This document shows positions 1 to 8,174 of a stretch of DNA of 11,984 nucleotides, in pieces (position 1 is the stretch's first letter; each line of letters opens with the position of its first letter). Where the stretch lies: assembly GCA_016284485.1 (NCBI GenBank), contig JAEEOX010000164.1:1-11984 (forward strand). The letters run 5' to 3'. This DNA comes from Bacillota bacterium. Its GTDB lineage: Bacteria > Bacillota > Clostridia > Peptostreptococcales > Anaerovoracaceae. The translations under genes were made by a program, and so were the position numbers. The notes under the pieces were generated by a model. It did no database searches. It was not told where the DNA came from and saw nothing but the letters and a program-made list of their open reading frames with translations.

Positions 1-69
1 TTTCTTCTGGATCTGGGCCAGCGCCGCTTCCAGAGCCTTATCTTTATCGTTGTTTACTTGATTAGCCAT
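1..69 (-). CDS. recA: RecA recombinase, N-terminal fragment (cut by window edge)
   Basis: Only the first 23 codons lie in the window. They read MANQVNNDKDKALEAALAQI and then QKK. The KALEAALAQI stretch is the well-known start of bacterial RecA, the ATP-dependent strand-exchange protein that also triggers LexA self-cleavage. The ATG at 67-69 is preceded by AAGGAG (81-76) with 6 bases between, a strong ribosome site. The position downstream of cinA-type genes and directly behind an SOS box (84-101) agrees with the call. The catalytic core, Walker motifs and stop codon are outside the window, so integrity cannot be judged. Confidence 0.93.
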   Translation of the reverse strand, partial: MANQVNNDKDKALEAALAQIQKK

Positions 70-83
70 ATCCTTCTCCTTGT

Positions 84-101
84 AAAGAACATTTGTTCTT
101 T
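84..101. promoter_or_regulatory. SOS box (LexA/DinR operator) of recA
   Basis: AAAGAACATTTGTTCTTT forms 7-bp arms with perfect inverted symmetry around a 4-base centre. It contains GAAC-N4-GTTC, the core of the Gram-positive LexA (DinR) operator. It sits between the -10 (106-111) and the ribosome site (76-81) and covers the predicted transcription start, so LexA binding there would block initiation. This indicates classic SOS control of recA. Confidence 0.9.
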
Positions 102-105
102 TTTA

Positions 106-134
106 ACTATACTATAGATTTGGATTCCGGTCAA
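106..134 (-). promoter_or_regulatory. sigma-A promoter of recA
   Basis: On the minus strand, TTGACC (134-129) is followed after exactly 17 bases by TATAGT (111-106), close to the TTGACA/TATAAT consensus. The expected transcription start is near 98-100, inside the LexA box, and the leader to the recA ATG would be about 30 bases. A second TATAGT at 116-111 is only 12 bases from the -35 and is unlikely to be used with it. Sequence match only; the start site is inferred. Confidence 0.8.
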
Positions 135-150
135 GGATTATTTTGATTAT

Positions 151-750
151 TTAAAGAACTTCGGCTATGGCGTCGTACAGCTGATCGTACGTTTCGAGAG
201 CCTTGAGTTCAGGGTGATCTTTTTTGAGTGTTTCCGTTGTCCTGAAGAGGAAACCTGCCTTTGAAGCCAGGATCATTCCCAGGTCATTGTAGCTGTCGCC
301 CACAGCAATGGTGTCGTATCCGATGGACTGCAGACCGCGTACAGTGGTGAGCTTGGATTCTTTGCATCTCATTCTGAAGCCTGTGATCATGCCGTCCTCC
401 CCTACCACCAGTTCATTGCAGAGAAGAGTGGGCATTCCAAGTTTCTTCATGAGAGGATGTGCGAACTGAGTGAAGGTGTCGCTGAGGATCACAGCCTGTG
501 TCACGTCCCTTAATCTGTCCATGAACTCACGGGCTCCGGGGAACGGGTCGATCTTTGAGATCGTCTCCTGTATCTCCCTGAGTCCAAGGCCGTGTTCTCT
601 CAGGATGTCTATCCTGTAATTCATGAGCTTGTCGTAATCAGGCTCGTCTCTGGTGGTCCTTCTGAGCTCGGGGATGCCGGTCTCTTCGGAGAAAGCGATC
701 CATATCTCCGGCACCAGAACGCCTTCCATGTCCAGGCATACTATGTTCAT
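151..750 (-). CDS. thrH: ThrH-type phosphoserine phosphatase / homoserine phosphotransferase
   Basis: HAD-superfamily enzyme of 199 residues, the usual ThrH length. ThrH hydrolyses phosphoserine and can move the phosphate to homoserine, linking serine and threonine synthesis in the cytoplasm. The sequence closely follows my recollection of Pseudomonas ThrH: DMEGVLVPEIW at 7-17 (nucleophile Asp7, with Glu9 in place of the second Asp, as is typical of ThrH), the ILSDTF motif at 88-93 (Ser90), Lys133, and GDSYND at 151-156 for magnesium. The ATG at 750 is chosen over an upstream in-frame ATG at 792 because family homology starts here and AAAGAGGT lies 6 bases before it. The longer start would also run 29 bases into the preceding HAD gene. 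It follows that gene by 13 bp, so it is co-transcribed. No terminator is visible between its stop (151) and the recA promoter. In vivo substrate is inferred from family. Confidence 0.88.
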   Translation of the reverse strand: MNIVCLDMEGVLVPEIWIAFSEETGIPELRRTTRDEPDYDKLMNYRIDILREHGLGLREIQETISKIDPFPGAREFMDRLRDVTQAVILSDTFTQFAHPLMKKLGMPTLLCNELVVGEDGMITGFRMRCKESKLTTVRGLQSIGYDTIAVGDSYNDLGMILASKAGFLFRTTETLKKDHPELKALETYDQLYDAIAEVL

Positions 751-763
751 CGTGCTACCTCTT

Positions 764-1621
764 TCAGTCGAACAATAACTTTTTAATTGCATAGGCGACC
801 CCCTCTTCGTCGCAGGAAAGGGTCACGAAATCGGCGGATCTCTTTACAACTGGGAGTGCGTTCTCCACGGCCACACCGAATCCGGATTCCTCCAGCATGG
901 CACAGTCGTTGGGACTGTCCCCGAAGCTCATTGTCTCTCTGAGAGGGACTCCGGTGAGCTCAGAAAGGATCCTTAAGCCGTTGGCCTTGGAAGTGGAACT
1001 TCCTCCTATCTCGATGTTATAGGAGGTGGAAGACGTCACCGTGCAGCGGTCCTGAAGGGCTTCCAGTTCCTCCCATACTTCCTGTTTCTTTACAGGGTCT
1101 TTGATAATTATATTGATGTTCTCAATGGTGTCAATATGCTGTTTCCAGAACTCCCAGATATCATCCACCGGCTTTCTGGTGGTGAGAACATATTCGGAGC
1201 CTTCCGGAGTGTGGGCTCTGTCTATGAAGTACTGATATCTCTCTTTGGAGATGTATGCTCCGCCCTCCGAAAAAACTTCTATGGGATATCCGAGTTTCAG
1301 CAGATGATCCCTCAGCCATTCCGACACTTCAGGCTCGATGTAATCCGAGTACAAAAAACTCTTGTCCCTGAAATCGACGATCTGAGCGCCGTTTGAGCAG
1401 ATAACGTAACGGAGACCGTTTATTCCCTCAATGCTCCTGGGAAGGGCAACCAGGGGCCTTCCTGTGGCTACTACGACCTGTATACCTCTTCTGATGGCTT
1501 CCTCCAGAGTGTTTTTTGTGTTCTCGGTCAGACCGCGGCTGGTAAGAAGAGTCCTGTCCAGGTCAAGGGCGATGAGTCTTATGTGTCTGAGTATCTCGAT
1601 TTTCTCTTCAGAAAAGATCAT
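764..1621 (-). CDS. Cof-type HAD-IIB sugar/nucleotide phosphatase
   Basis: A 285-residue cytoplasmic hydrolase of the Cof/YwpJ-like HAD-IIB group, a family that dephosphorylates small metabolites such as sugar phosphates, FMN or PLP with broad specificity. Visible motifs are LDLDRTLL at 19-26 (nucleophile Asp20, general acid Asp22), ATGR at 52-55 (motif II Thr53), Lys212 (motif III) and GDSPND at 234-239 (motif IV, Mg-binding). The C2-type cap lies roughly between 85 and 195. Motif I carries Arg23 where Gly is usual (DxDGT). The ATG overlaps the cinA stop by 4 bases (ATGA at 1621-1618). There is no good Shine-Dalgarno, so translation probably depends on reinitiation after cinA. Length and motifs are complete; the substrate cannot be read from the sequence. 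Confidence 0.85.
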   Translation of the reverse strand: MIFSEEKIEILRHIRLIALDLDRTLLTSRGLTENTKNTLEEAIRRGIQVVVATGRPLVALPRSIEGINGLRYVICSNGAQIVDFRDKSFLYSDYIEPEVSEWLRDHLLKLGYPIEVFSEGGAYISKERYQYFIDRAHTPEGSEYVLTTRKPVDDIWEFWKQHIDTIENINIIIKDPVKKQEVWEELEALQDRCTVTSSTSYNIEIGGSSTSKANGLRILSELTGVPLRETMSFGDSPNDCAMLEESGFGVAVENALPVVKRSADFVTLSCDEEGVAYAIKKLLFD

Positions 1622-2853
1622 TTGATGGCCTGATAAACTTCGTTAAACATTCTCAAAATAAAGTATTCTCTGTTCCAGTTCCGTCCCCTGCTCCTGATCC
1701 TCACCTCGGTAACGTGAGTCTCTCCTTTGTAGGTAAGGCCGATGTAGGCCAGTCCCGCAGGTTTTTCGGGGCTCATGTCATCTGGTCCGGCCACGCCGGT
1801 GACTGCGACGCAGATGTCAGATCCGGACACCTTGCTCAAGCCCTCCGCCATCTCTGCGGCAACTTCCGGAGACTCTGCGGTATACTTCGAAAGGGTCTCG
1901 GATGATACTCCCAGTTCCTCTTCTTTTGCTTTATAGGAATATGTGACGATGCCTCTGTCGAACACAGAAGAGATGCCGGGAATGTCGGTGAGAGCTTTTG
2001 CGAAGCCTCCTCCGGTGCAGCTCTCCGCACAGGAAATGGTGATGTGATCTTCAATCAGTTTCCTGCCCACGACGGTCTGGAGATCCTCGTCGTCGTAACT
2101 GTATATATACTCACCTATAAGGTCTTTTACCTTCTCCACCATGTCCATGCAGGCGGCTTCAGCCTCTTCCAGAGTGTCTCTTTCGGAGGTGATCCTGAGG
2201 CTGCACTCCCCTTCCTTGGCGTAGGTCGCGATGGTCGGGTCAGTCTGCCCGTCTATCAGGGGCAAAAGAACTGTTTCCATCCTGGATTCACCCAGACCTA
2301 TAGTCCTGATGATCCTGTAGTAGATGTAATGCTCTCTGCGCGCCTCAAGTATGGGTCTCACCTGAAGCTGGAACATCTCAGTCATTTCTCTGGGAGGTCC
2401 GGGCATGGAGATGATGATCCTTCCGTTCTTCTCTATCATGAATCCGGGAGCGGATCCGTGGAGGTTGGGAAGAACAGTGCAGTTGTTCTCAGGGAACCAG
2501 GCCTGCTTCCTGTTGTTTTCAGTCCATTTGTACCTGGAAGACCTGAAATGTTCTTTCAGTATCTCCAGCTGGTCGGGATATTCCACCACCTTCTCGCCGA
2601 AGAATTCCGAGATCACTTCTTTTGTGAGATCATCTTCCGTTGGCCCGAGACCGCCAGTGGTGATCACAAGGTCGCAGTCTCTGTAGACTATGCCCAGAAG
2701 CTCCCTGAGCCTTCCCGGATTGTCTCCCACCGTGTAATGGTACATCACGTCATAGCCCAGGTCCTGGAGATTCTTTGAAATGTATGCGGCGTTGGTGTTG
2801 ACCACCTGACCGAATAATATCTCTGTTCCTACTGTGAGGATCGCTGTTTTCAT
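1618..2853 (-). CDS. cinA: CinA: competence/damage-inducible protein with NMN deamidase domain
   Basis: A 411-residue, full-length two-domain CinA. The N-terminal MoaB/MoeA-like (COG1058) domain, about 1-170, shows TTGGLGPTEDD at 65-75 and PGPP at 151-154; in characterised CinA proteins it hydrolyses ADP-ribose-type pyrophosphates. The C-terminal PncC domain (about 255-405) shows AESCTGG at 276-282, with its catalytic-type Ser, and TGVAGPD at 352-358. It deamidates NMN in the pyridine nucleotide cycle. The ATG at 2853 has AAAGGA upstream, overlapping the pgsA stop, and the intergenic gap is 11 bp. In many Bacillota cinA sits directly before recA and is co-induced; here two phosphatase genes separate them. 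Confidence 0.95.
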   Translation of the reverse strand: MKTAILTVGTEILFGQVVNTNAAYISKNLQDLGYDVMYHYTVGDNPGRLRELLGIVYRDCDLVITTGGLGPTEDDLTKEVISEFFGEKVVEYPDQLEILKEHFRSSRYKWTENNRKQAWFPENNCTVLPNLHGSAPGFMIEKNGRIIISMPGPPREMTEMFQLQVRPILEARREHYIYYRIIRTIGLGESRMETVLLPLIDGQTDPTIATYAKEGECSLRITSERDTLEEAEAACMDMVEKVKDLIGEYIYSYDDEDLQTVVGRKLIEDHITISCAESCTGGGFAKALTDIPGISSVFDRGIVTYSYKAKEEELGVSSETLSKYTAESPEVAAEMAEGLSKVSGSDICVAVTGVAGPDDMSPEKPAGLAYIGLTYKGETHVTEVRIRSRGRNWNREYFILRMFNEVYQAIK

Positions 2854-2864
2854 ATCTGAATCCT

Positions 2865-3389
2865 TTAGTCTTTGAATACCTGTTTGTTATCGAGAACGTA
2901 CTGTACTCCGGATACCACCGTCATCACAAGGGATGCCCAGAGCATTACCTTGGACAGAACGGTGAACCAGTTCATATCTATTACCGGGCAGAGAAGCAGC
3001 ATGGGTACCGCGAACATCTGAAGTACGGTCTTGATCTTGCCGCTCATGGCTGCGGCGATCACGATTCCCTTGGAGGCTGCCACAGTCCTCACTCCTGCCA
3101 CCAGGAACTCCCTGGCCAGAATGATAACCAGCATCCATGCGGGAACAGGATCGGGGACCATCAGGAGGAAGGCGCTGTAGACCAGCACCTTGTCCGCAAG
3201 GGGATCCATTATCTTGCCGAAATTGGTGACCAGATCATACTTCCTTGCGATCTTGCCGTCCAGCATGTCCGTAAGGGACGCCAGAACGAAGATCACAAAG
3301 GCGATGAGATAGTGCCCTGTATAGTATGAGATTATAAAGAACGGTACAGCCACCACTCTTGCGACTGTCAGTTTGTTAGGAAGATTCAT
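2865..3389 (-). CDS. pgsA: CDP-diacylglycerol-glycerol-3-phosphate 3-phosphatidyltransferase
   Basis: A 174-residue integral membrane enzyme that makes phosphatidylglycerol phosphate from CDP-diacylglycerol and glycerol-3-phosphate, the committed step to phosphatidylglycerol and cardiolipin. The CDP-alcohol phosphotransferase signature is intact: Asp41, Asp44-Gly45, Ala48-Arg49, then eight residues to Gly58, Asp62 and Asp66. Several hydrophobic stretches surround it (about 10-40, 68-90, 105-120, 135-160). The ATG at 3389 is preferred because GAGGAG stands 8 bases before it. An in-frame GTG at 3398, overlapping the rimO stop, would add three residues but has no room for a ribosome site. The gap to rimO is 5 bp. 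The specificity call (pgsA rather than another CDP-alcohol transferase) rests on overall similarity and the conserved rimO-pgsA-cinA order. Confidence 0.92.
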   Translation of the reverse strand: MNLPNKLTVARVVAVPFFIISYYTGHYLIAFVIFVLASLTDMLDGKIARKYDLVTNFGKIMDPLADKVLVYSAFLLMVPDPVPAWMLVIILAREFLVAGVRTVAASKGIVIAAAMSGKIKTVLQMFAVPMLLLCPVIDMNWFTVLSKVMLWASLVMTVVSGVQYVLDNKQVFKD

Positions 3390-3394
3390 ATCTC

Positions 3395-4708
3395 TCACTC
3401 CTCCGTTTCAAATCCTGTAAGGTCATAGTCGAAGGCGTCCTCGATCATGACGCTGACGATGTCTCCCGGTCTCAGCTCCCGGCGGGACGTGAAAATGACA
3501 GAATCGTCGATCTCCGGAGCATCGTACATGGTACGTCCAACGTAGCTTCCGTCTTCATCCGGACCGTCCACGATGACCCTGAGGGTCCTGCCTGTCATCT
3601 CTGCATTATGTTCGTTGGATATCTCCATCTGAGCCATCATTATGAGGTCCAGTCTCTCCTGTTTGACGTCTTCGGGGATCTGATCCTCTCTGTCGCCGGC
3701 GGGAGTGCCCTCCTCCTGGGAATAGCTGAAGACTCCCAGTCTCTGGAATTTCTGCTCTCTCACGAATTCCATGAGATCATCGAAATCCTTCTGGGTCTCC
3801 CCCGGGAATCCAACGATCAGCGTGGTCCTGATGGATATGTCCGGCATGGCTTCCCTGAGCTTCTTAAGGGTGGTCCTGATGGACTTTCCTGTGGACCGTC
3901 TCCGCATCTCCTTCAGCACCTTATCAGATGAATGCTGGATGGGAACGTCTATGTAGTGGCAGATCTTTGGCTCAGTGGCCATTACATTTATCAGGTCGTC
4001 GGTGATCCTGTCTTCATAGCAGTACATGAGCCTTATCCACTCTATTCCATCCACCTTCACCAGCTGGCGCAAAAGATCCGCCAGCCTGTAATCCCTGTAC
4101 AGATCTGTACCGTAGTTGGTAAGGTCTTCGGCAATGAGAATCAGCTCCTTCACGCCTGCATCGGCAAGATAACGAGCCTCTTCCAGAACGTCCTCCTTCT
4201 TCTTGGAGCGGAAGCCGCCTCTTATATCAGGTATGGCGCAGTATGCGCAGCGGTTGTCGCAGCCCTCCGCGATCTTGAGGGTCGCAGAATACGGATGTTC
4301 ACCCAGGTCTCGTTTGAGGAAAGGAAGGAAGCTGTCATATTTATGGCTCACCTCCACCCTGCCTGCGGGCATGTTTTCCAGTAGTTCCGGCAGATGTCCG
4401 TATTCGTTGACTCCTATGAAGAGGTCCACCTCAGGCATCTCTTCTCTGAGCTCCTCTGCAAACCTGGTGGAAAGGCAGCCGGAGACCACGAGCTTCTGGC
4501 CATCCTCCTTGGTCTCGGCCAGTTCAAGGATCCTGTCGATGGATTCTCTCTTGGCGTCATCGATGAAACCGCAGGTGTTGACAATGATAACGTCCGCATC
4601 ATCCGGTGAGTCTGTGATCACGTGGCCTGTCTCCCTGAGGAGATATTTTGCGGCATCGGAATCATAGAAATTTTTGGGACATCCCAAAGTGTCAAAATAT
4701 ATCTTCAT
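3395..4708 (-). CDS. rimO: Ribosomal protein S12 methylthiotransferase RimO
   Basis: A 437-residue radical-SAM enzyme with two iron-sulfur clusters that methylthiolates a conserved Asp of ribosomal protein S12. The UPF0004 domain (1 to about 120) has Cys10 in LGCPKN, Cys46 and Cys78. The radical-SAM domain has Cys150, Cys154 and Cys157 (CxxxCxxC). A TRAM domain occupies about 375-437. RimO rather than MiaB is indicated by LGCPKN, the RGGFRSK stretch after the cluster (MiaB has RGxExSR), and the YDAPEIDDSV motif in TRAM. One oddity is IAEDLTNYG at 192-200: Glu194 stands where methylthiotransferases I know have Gln. The start is 6 bp after the ftsK stop and lacks a well-placed Shine-Dalgarno (nearest GGAG is 15 bases away), which suggests translational coupling. 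Confidence 0.93.
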   Translation of the reverse strand: MKIYFDTLGCPKNFYDSDAAKYLLRETGHVITDSPDDADVIIVNTCGFIDDAKRESIDRILELAETKEDGQKLVVSGCLSTRFAEELREEMPEVDLFIGVNEYGHLPELLENMPAGRVEVSHKYDSFLPFLKRDLGEHPYSATLKIAEGCDNRCAYCAIPDIRGGFRSKKKEDVLEEARYLADAGVKELILIAEDLTNYGTDLYRDYRLADLLRQLVKVDGIEWIRLMYCYEDRITDDLINVMATEPKICHYIDVPIQHSSDKVLKEMRRRSTGKSIRTTLKKLREAMPDISIRTTLIVGFPGETQKDFDDLMEFVREQKFQRLGVFSYSQEEGTPAGDREDQIPEDVKQERLDLIMMAQMEISNEHNAEMTGRTLRVIVDGPDEDGSYVGRTMYDAPEIDDSVIFTSRRELRPGDIVSVMIEDAFDYDLTGFETEE

Positions 4709-4714
4709 ATAGGT

Positions 4715-7309
4715 CTATCCGATCTCCATCTCTTCCTGCTTTTCCTTAAGCTCTTCGAACTCTTCTCTGGTCATCAGGACCTTTCTGGGGCTGGAGCCGT
4801 CCTGTGGTCCGACCACGCCCATATCCTCCATGATATCCACTATCCTGGCGGCACGGTTGTATCCGATCCTGAATCTTCTCTGAAGAAGAGAAACGGATGC
4901 CTTGCCGGAGTCGATGACGCACTCGATGGAATCCATCAGAAGTTCGTCGGTATCTGAATCCTGCTCCTTGCCTCCCTTAGGATCCACTGTTGAGCGTTCC
5001 ATTCTCTCCAGGATCTCGATCTGCTTCTCGTTGTTGGTCTCGATAGCCTGTTTCTTGACGTAATCGATGACAGCGTTGACTTCTCTGTCTGAAACGAAGC
5101 AGCCCTGAACACGTGTGGGCTCGCTCTGGCCTATGGGGCTGAAGAGCATGTCGCCCTTTCCTATGAGCTTCTCTGCGCCCTTCTCGTCCAGGATCGTCAT
5201 CGAGTCAACATGTGAGGATACCGCAAAAGCGATCCTTGAAGGAATGTTAGCCTTGATGACGCCGGTGATGACGTCAACTGAAGGTCTCTGGGTAGCAACG
5301 ATGAGGTGCATTCCTGCGGCTCTCGCCTTCTGAGCGATCCTCATGATGGAATCCTGAACCTGCTTGGGAGCGGCCATCATAAGGTCGGCCAGCTCGTCTA
5401 TGACGATGACCACCTGTGGAAGGACCTTTTCAGGTTCGTCGTTCATGGTCACCAGGTCATTGTAGGATGCAAGGTCTTTTGCACCTTCGATGGAGAACTT
5501 GTTGTATCTCTCCTCCATCTCGGCAACAGCCCAGTTAAGAGCGGCCGCCGCCTTGGTGGGATCTGTGACAACGGGGACATAGAGATGAGGAATACCGTTG
5601 TAGTTGCTGAGTTCCACCACCTTGGGGTCGATGAGTATCAGCTTGACCTCATCGGGATTGGCCTTGTACAGGAGGGATGTCAGTATGGAGTTGATACACA
5701 CTGATTTACCTGAACCTGTGGAACCTGCTATGAGAAGGTGCGGCATGGACTTGAGGTCAGCAACCACTGCGTTCCCGCCGATGTCCTTTCCAAGAGCGAT
5801 GGATATCTTGGACTTGGCGTCCCTGAAGTTCTGGGAATCGATTATCTCTCTGATGTAAACGGGAGAAGACTTCTCGTTCTCGATCTCGATTCCTATGGCA
5901 GCCTTGCCCGGAATCGGAGCCTCGATCCTGATGCTCTTGGCTCTGAGGTTCAGAGCGATGTCATTTGCAAGAGATACGATGCGGGCGACCTTTACTCCGA
6001 AAGCAGGCTGGACCTCGTATCTTGTTACTGAGGGTCCCTGAGTGACCTGGATAACTGAAGCATCCACGCCGAAGGACTTGAGAGTCTCCTCGAGTTTCTC
6101 AGCCCTGGCCTGGAGAGACTGTACTGATTCCTTGCTTCCTGCCACCGGCTTGTCCAGAAGATTGATGGGCGGCATCTTGTATTTCTTGCTGACCTTGGTA
6201 CGGTTTATCTCGTCCTGTGACAGCATGGCCTGTGAAGCCTCCTGCTTGGATATGGGCTTCACGTGCTCCTTGTCGGGAACTGATACGGTTTCCTTCTCAG
6301 AGGTCCTGCCGTCCACGTCATCATATTCGGGAGACGGTGCGTCCCCTTCCAGTCCATAACCATGTTTTACCTCAGACTTGCCGTCAAGGCCGGTGGAGTC
6401 TGACTTCTCGGATTTGCCGAAAAGATTGTCGCTGTTGAGAAGGCTCAGGATGCCTGCCTGTTTCTTGTCCTTCTTGCTTGTGGGATTGACCAGCTCTGAG
6501 ATCGGTACGTAAACATCCTCCTTGCCGGAGGCCACGCCGATCTGATCCGCCGTCTTGACAGGGATCTCTCTCCTGGGCATGTCTTCGGCTGACGGTTTCT
6601 TCACCGTTGGCCATGGATCGTGAGGAACGCTTTCCACGGCTCTGGCCATGTTGTCTGCGTCGTCAAGATGAGCGTTCTCTTTCATGAGCCTGTGCTCTTC
6701 CATCTTTTCTCCAAGCTTCTGGAGTCCCTTGGATATGGGAGTGTTGATGATGAGCATGAGACAGACCAGGGTGACCACAATGCTGAAGATCCAGGCTCCG
6801 GCCTTGCCCAGCCACTGAAGCAGAGCCTGGGCGATGATCATTCCGAAGAGACCGCCTGACTTAAGAGTCACACCTTCAACATAGAACTCTTTTACTATAC
6901 CTACTAAATTCCAGTTTATCGTTGTGACATCCACGAACCTTATGGAGTTCATGGTGCACGCCATGAAGACCAGAAGTATCAGAAGAAGCAGTGTCTTCAG
7001 ATTGAAGTGAGAAGTCTTCTTGGCGAAAAGCAGCACTCCGAAAACGATCAGTATGAACGGGAATACCTTGGCCATGTGGCCGAAAAGTCCCTGCATTACA
7101 TCTTTGAGCATCACGCCCAGCGTGCCTGCTCCCCCTGTGAAGACGCTTACCGCGAAGAAAATGCCCAGTGCGATGGTTATTATCGCCCAGATCTCATCCA
7201 CCACCCGCTTGTCAGCCTTACGCTTTTCCTGGATCTCCTTGGCCTTCTGTCTGGCCTTGGAGTGCGGATCGGTTTTGGCGGTCTTAGTCTTTGTAGTTGA
7301 CTTAGCCAT
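4715..7309 (-). CDS. ftsK: FtsK/SpoIIIE family DNA translocase
   Basis: A membrane-anchored, ATP-driven double-stranded DNA pump that clears chromosomes from the closing septum (FtsK) or moves them into the forespore (SpoIIIE). The 864 residues begin with a Lys-rich cytoplasmic tail. Hydrophobic segments follow at about 40-60, 79-96, 104-120 and 155-190, consistent with four or five membrane passes. A charged linker spans about 195-375 and is of low similarity value. The motor runs from about 380 to 750, with Walker A GSTGSGKS at 529-536 and Walker B VIVIDELAD at 634-642. A winged-helix gamma domain for KOPS/SRS-type sequence reading covers about 788-848. The ATG at 7309 has AGAGGT 6 bases upstream. 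The window gives no sporulation context to choose between FtsK and SpoIIIE. All catalytic motifs are intact. Confidence 0.96.
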   Translation of the reverse strand: MAKSTTKTKTAKTDPHSKARQKAKEIQEKRKADKRVVDEIWAIITIALGIFFAVSVFTGGAGTLGVMLKDVMQGLFGHMAKVFPFILIVFGVLLFAKKTSHFNLKTLLLLILLVFMACTMNSIRFVDVTTINWNLVGIVKEFYVEGVTLKSGGLFGMIIAQALLQWLGKAGAWIFSIVVTLVCLMLIINTPISKGLQKLGEKMEEHRLMKENAHLDDADNMARAVESVPHDPWPTVKKPSAEDMPRREIPVKTADQIGVASGKEDVYVPISELVNPTSKKDKKQAGILSLLNSDNLFGKSEKSDSTGLDGKSEVKHGYGLEGDAPSPEYDDVDGRTSEKETVSVPDKEHVKPISKQEASQAMLSQDEINRTKVSKKYKMPPINLLDKPVAGSKESVQSLQARAEKLEETLKSFGVDASVIQVTQGPSVTRYEVQPAFGVKVARIVSLANDIALNLRAKSIRIEAPIPGKAAIGIEIENEKSSPVYIREIIDSQNFRDAKSKISIALGKDIGGNAVVADLKSMPHLLIAGSTGSGKSVCINSILTSLLYKANPDEVKLILIDPKVVELSNYNGIPHLYVPVVTDPTKAAAALNWAVAEMEERYNKFSIEGAKDLASYNDLVTMNDEPEKVLPQVVIVIDELADLMMAAPKQVQDSIMRIAQKARAAGMHLIVATQRPSVDVITGVIKANIPSRIAFAVSSHVDSMTILDEKGAEKLIGKGDMLFSPIGQSEPTRVQGCFVSDREVNAVIDYVKKQAIETNNEKQIEILERMERSTVDPKGGKEQDSDTDELLMDSIECVIDSGKASVSLLQRRFRIGYNRAARIVDIMEDMGVVGPQDGSSPRKVLMTREEFEELKEKQEEMEIG

Positions 7310-7330
7310 TTAAATACCTCTTTTTACAGT

Positions 7331-8170
7331 TTATTTAAAAGCAAATATGTTAATGATGATAACGGCTGCTGCAAGTACGAACAGATAGTATGAGAAGTAC
7401 TTCAGCTTGCGGTTCTGTACTATCCTGAGCATGATCTTGATGGCGAAGAGTCCGCAGAGGAATGATACTATCACTCCAACGATGACTGGGCCAAGAGATG
7501 CTCCTCCCAGTCCTGACTTGATGCCGTCCGGAAGTTCAAGGATTACTGAACCCAGTATCGTCGGGATCGAGATCAGGAAAACGTATTTCACTGCGAACTT
7601 CCTGTCCAGCTGGACGAGAAGTGATGAGAAAAGCGTTGATCCGGATCTTGAGATCCCGGGGATGATGGCGATGCCCTGAACGATACCGATGAACAGAGCA
7701 TTTCTCACGTTCATGTTCTCTATGGTCCTGTGGCCGGTGCCGATGTTTTCAGCTATTATGAGCATGATGCCCGTTATGACGAACATGCATGCTATGATGA
7801 TGGGCTTGGAATACATTCCCTCAAAAACATCGCCGAATACGAATCCTATTATGGCGGTGGGGATGCAGGAAATGATAATCATCACCCCCAGCTTTCTTAC
7901 AGGACGTTCGTCAAGCCTCAGTCCCCTTCCCTTTACCAGATCGCCGATGGTGACGAACAGTTCCTTCACCAGCTCAACGATGTCTTTCCAGAAACATACG
8001 AAGACTGCGATAAGGGTCCCGAAGTGAAGCAGCACTGCATACAGCAGAACTGCATCTTCCTTGATACCGAAGAAATGCTCCAGAAGAGCCAGATGTCCGG
8101 AAGATGAAATCGGAAGGAACTCAGCAAGTCCCTGCACAAGTCCAAGTATTACTGCCTGTAAATAAGTCAT
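7331..8170 (-). CDS. uppP: Undecaprenyl-diphosphatase UppP (BacA)
   Basis: A 279-residue polytopic membrane phosphatase that converts undecaprenyl pyrophosphate to undecaprenyl phosphate, recycling the carrier for peptidoglycan and surface polysaccharides; it is a known bacitracin-resistance determinant. Both family signatures are intact: QGLAEFLPISSSGH at 13-26 (Glu17, Ser22-24, His26) and PGISRSGST at 171-179 (Arg175). Hydrophobic helices fill most of the rest, with a basic loop at about 78-95. The start at 8170 has AAGGAG ten bases upstream, inside the last codons of nth, and the two genes are 4 bp apart. A 21-bp gap separates it from ftsK. Length is normal for the family. Confidence 0.96.
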   Translation of the reverse strand: MTYLQAVILGLVQGLAEFLPISSSGHLALLEHFFGIKEDAVLLYAVLLHFGTLIAVFVCFWKDIVELVKELFVTIGDLVKGRGLRLDERPVRKLGVMIIISCIPTAIIGFVFGDVFEGMYSKPIIIACMFVITGIMLIIAENIGTGHRTIENMNVRNALFIGIVQGIAIIPGISRSGSTLFSSLLVQLDRKFAVKYVFLISIPTILGSVILELPDGIKSGLGGASLGPVIVGVIVSFLCGLFAIKIMLRIVQNRKLKYFSYYLFVLAAAVIIINIFAFK

Positions 8171-8174
8171 AATC

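Noticed and set aside
751..792. Longer thrH start giving 14 extra residues
   Set aside because: The extension would overlap the HAD gene, has no ribosome site, and adds residues absent from ThrH homologues; the ATG at 750 has AAAGAGGT correctly placed.
2044..2778. 244-codon plus-strand open frame opposite cinA
   Set aside because: It lies wholly antisense to a full-length, motif-complete cinA, has low-complexity shadow-like composition, no family resemblance and no upstream ribosome site that I could see.
3390..3398. GTG start for pgsA overlapping the rimO stop
   Set aside because: The GGAGGAG sequence abuts the GTG directly, leaving no spacing, while it is ideally spaced for the ATG at 3389.
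3395..4708. MiaB (tRNA methylthiotransferase) as the identity of the radical-SAM gene
   Set aside because: The LGCPKN, RGGFRSK and DAPEID motifs fit RimO rather than MiaB.
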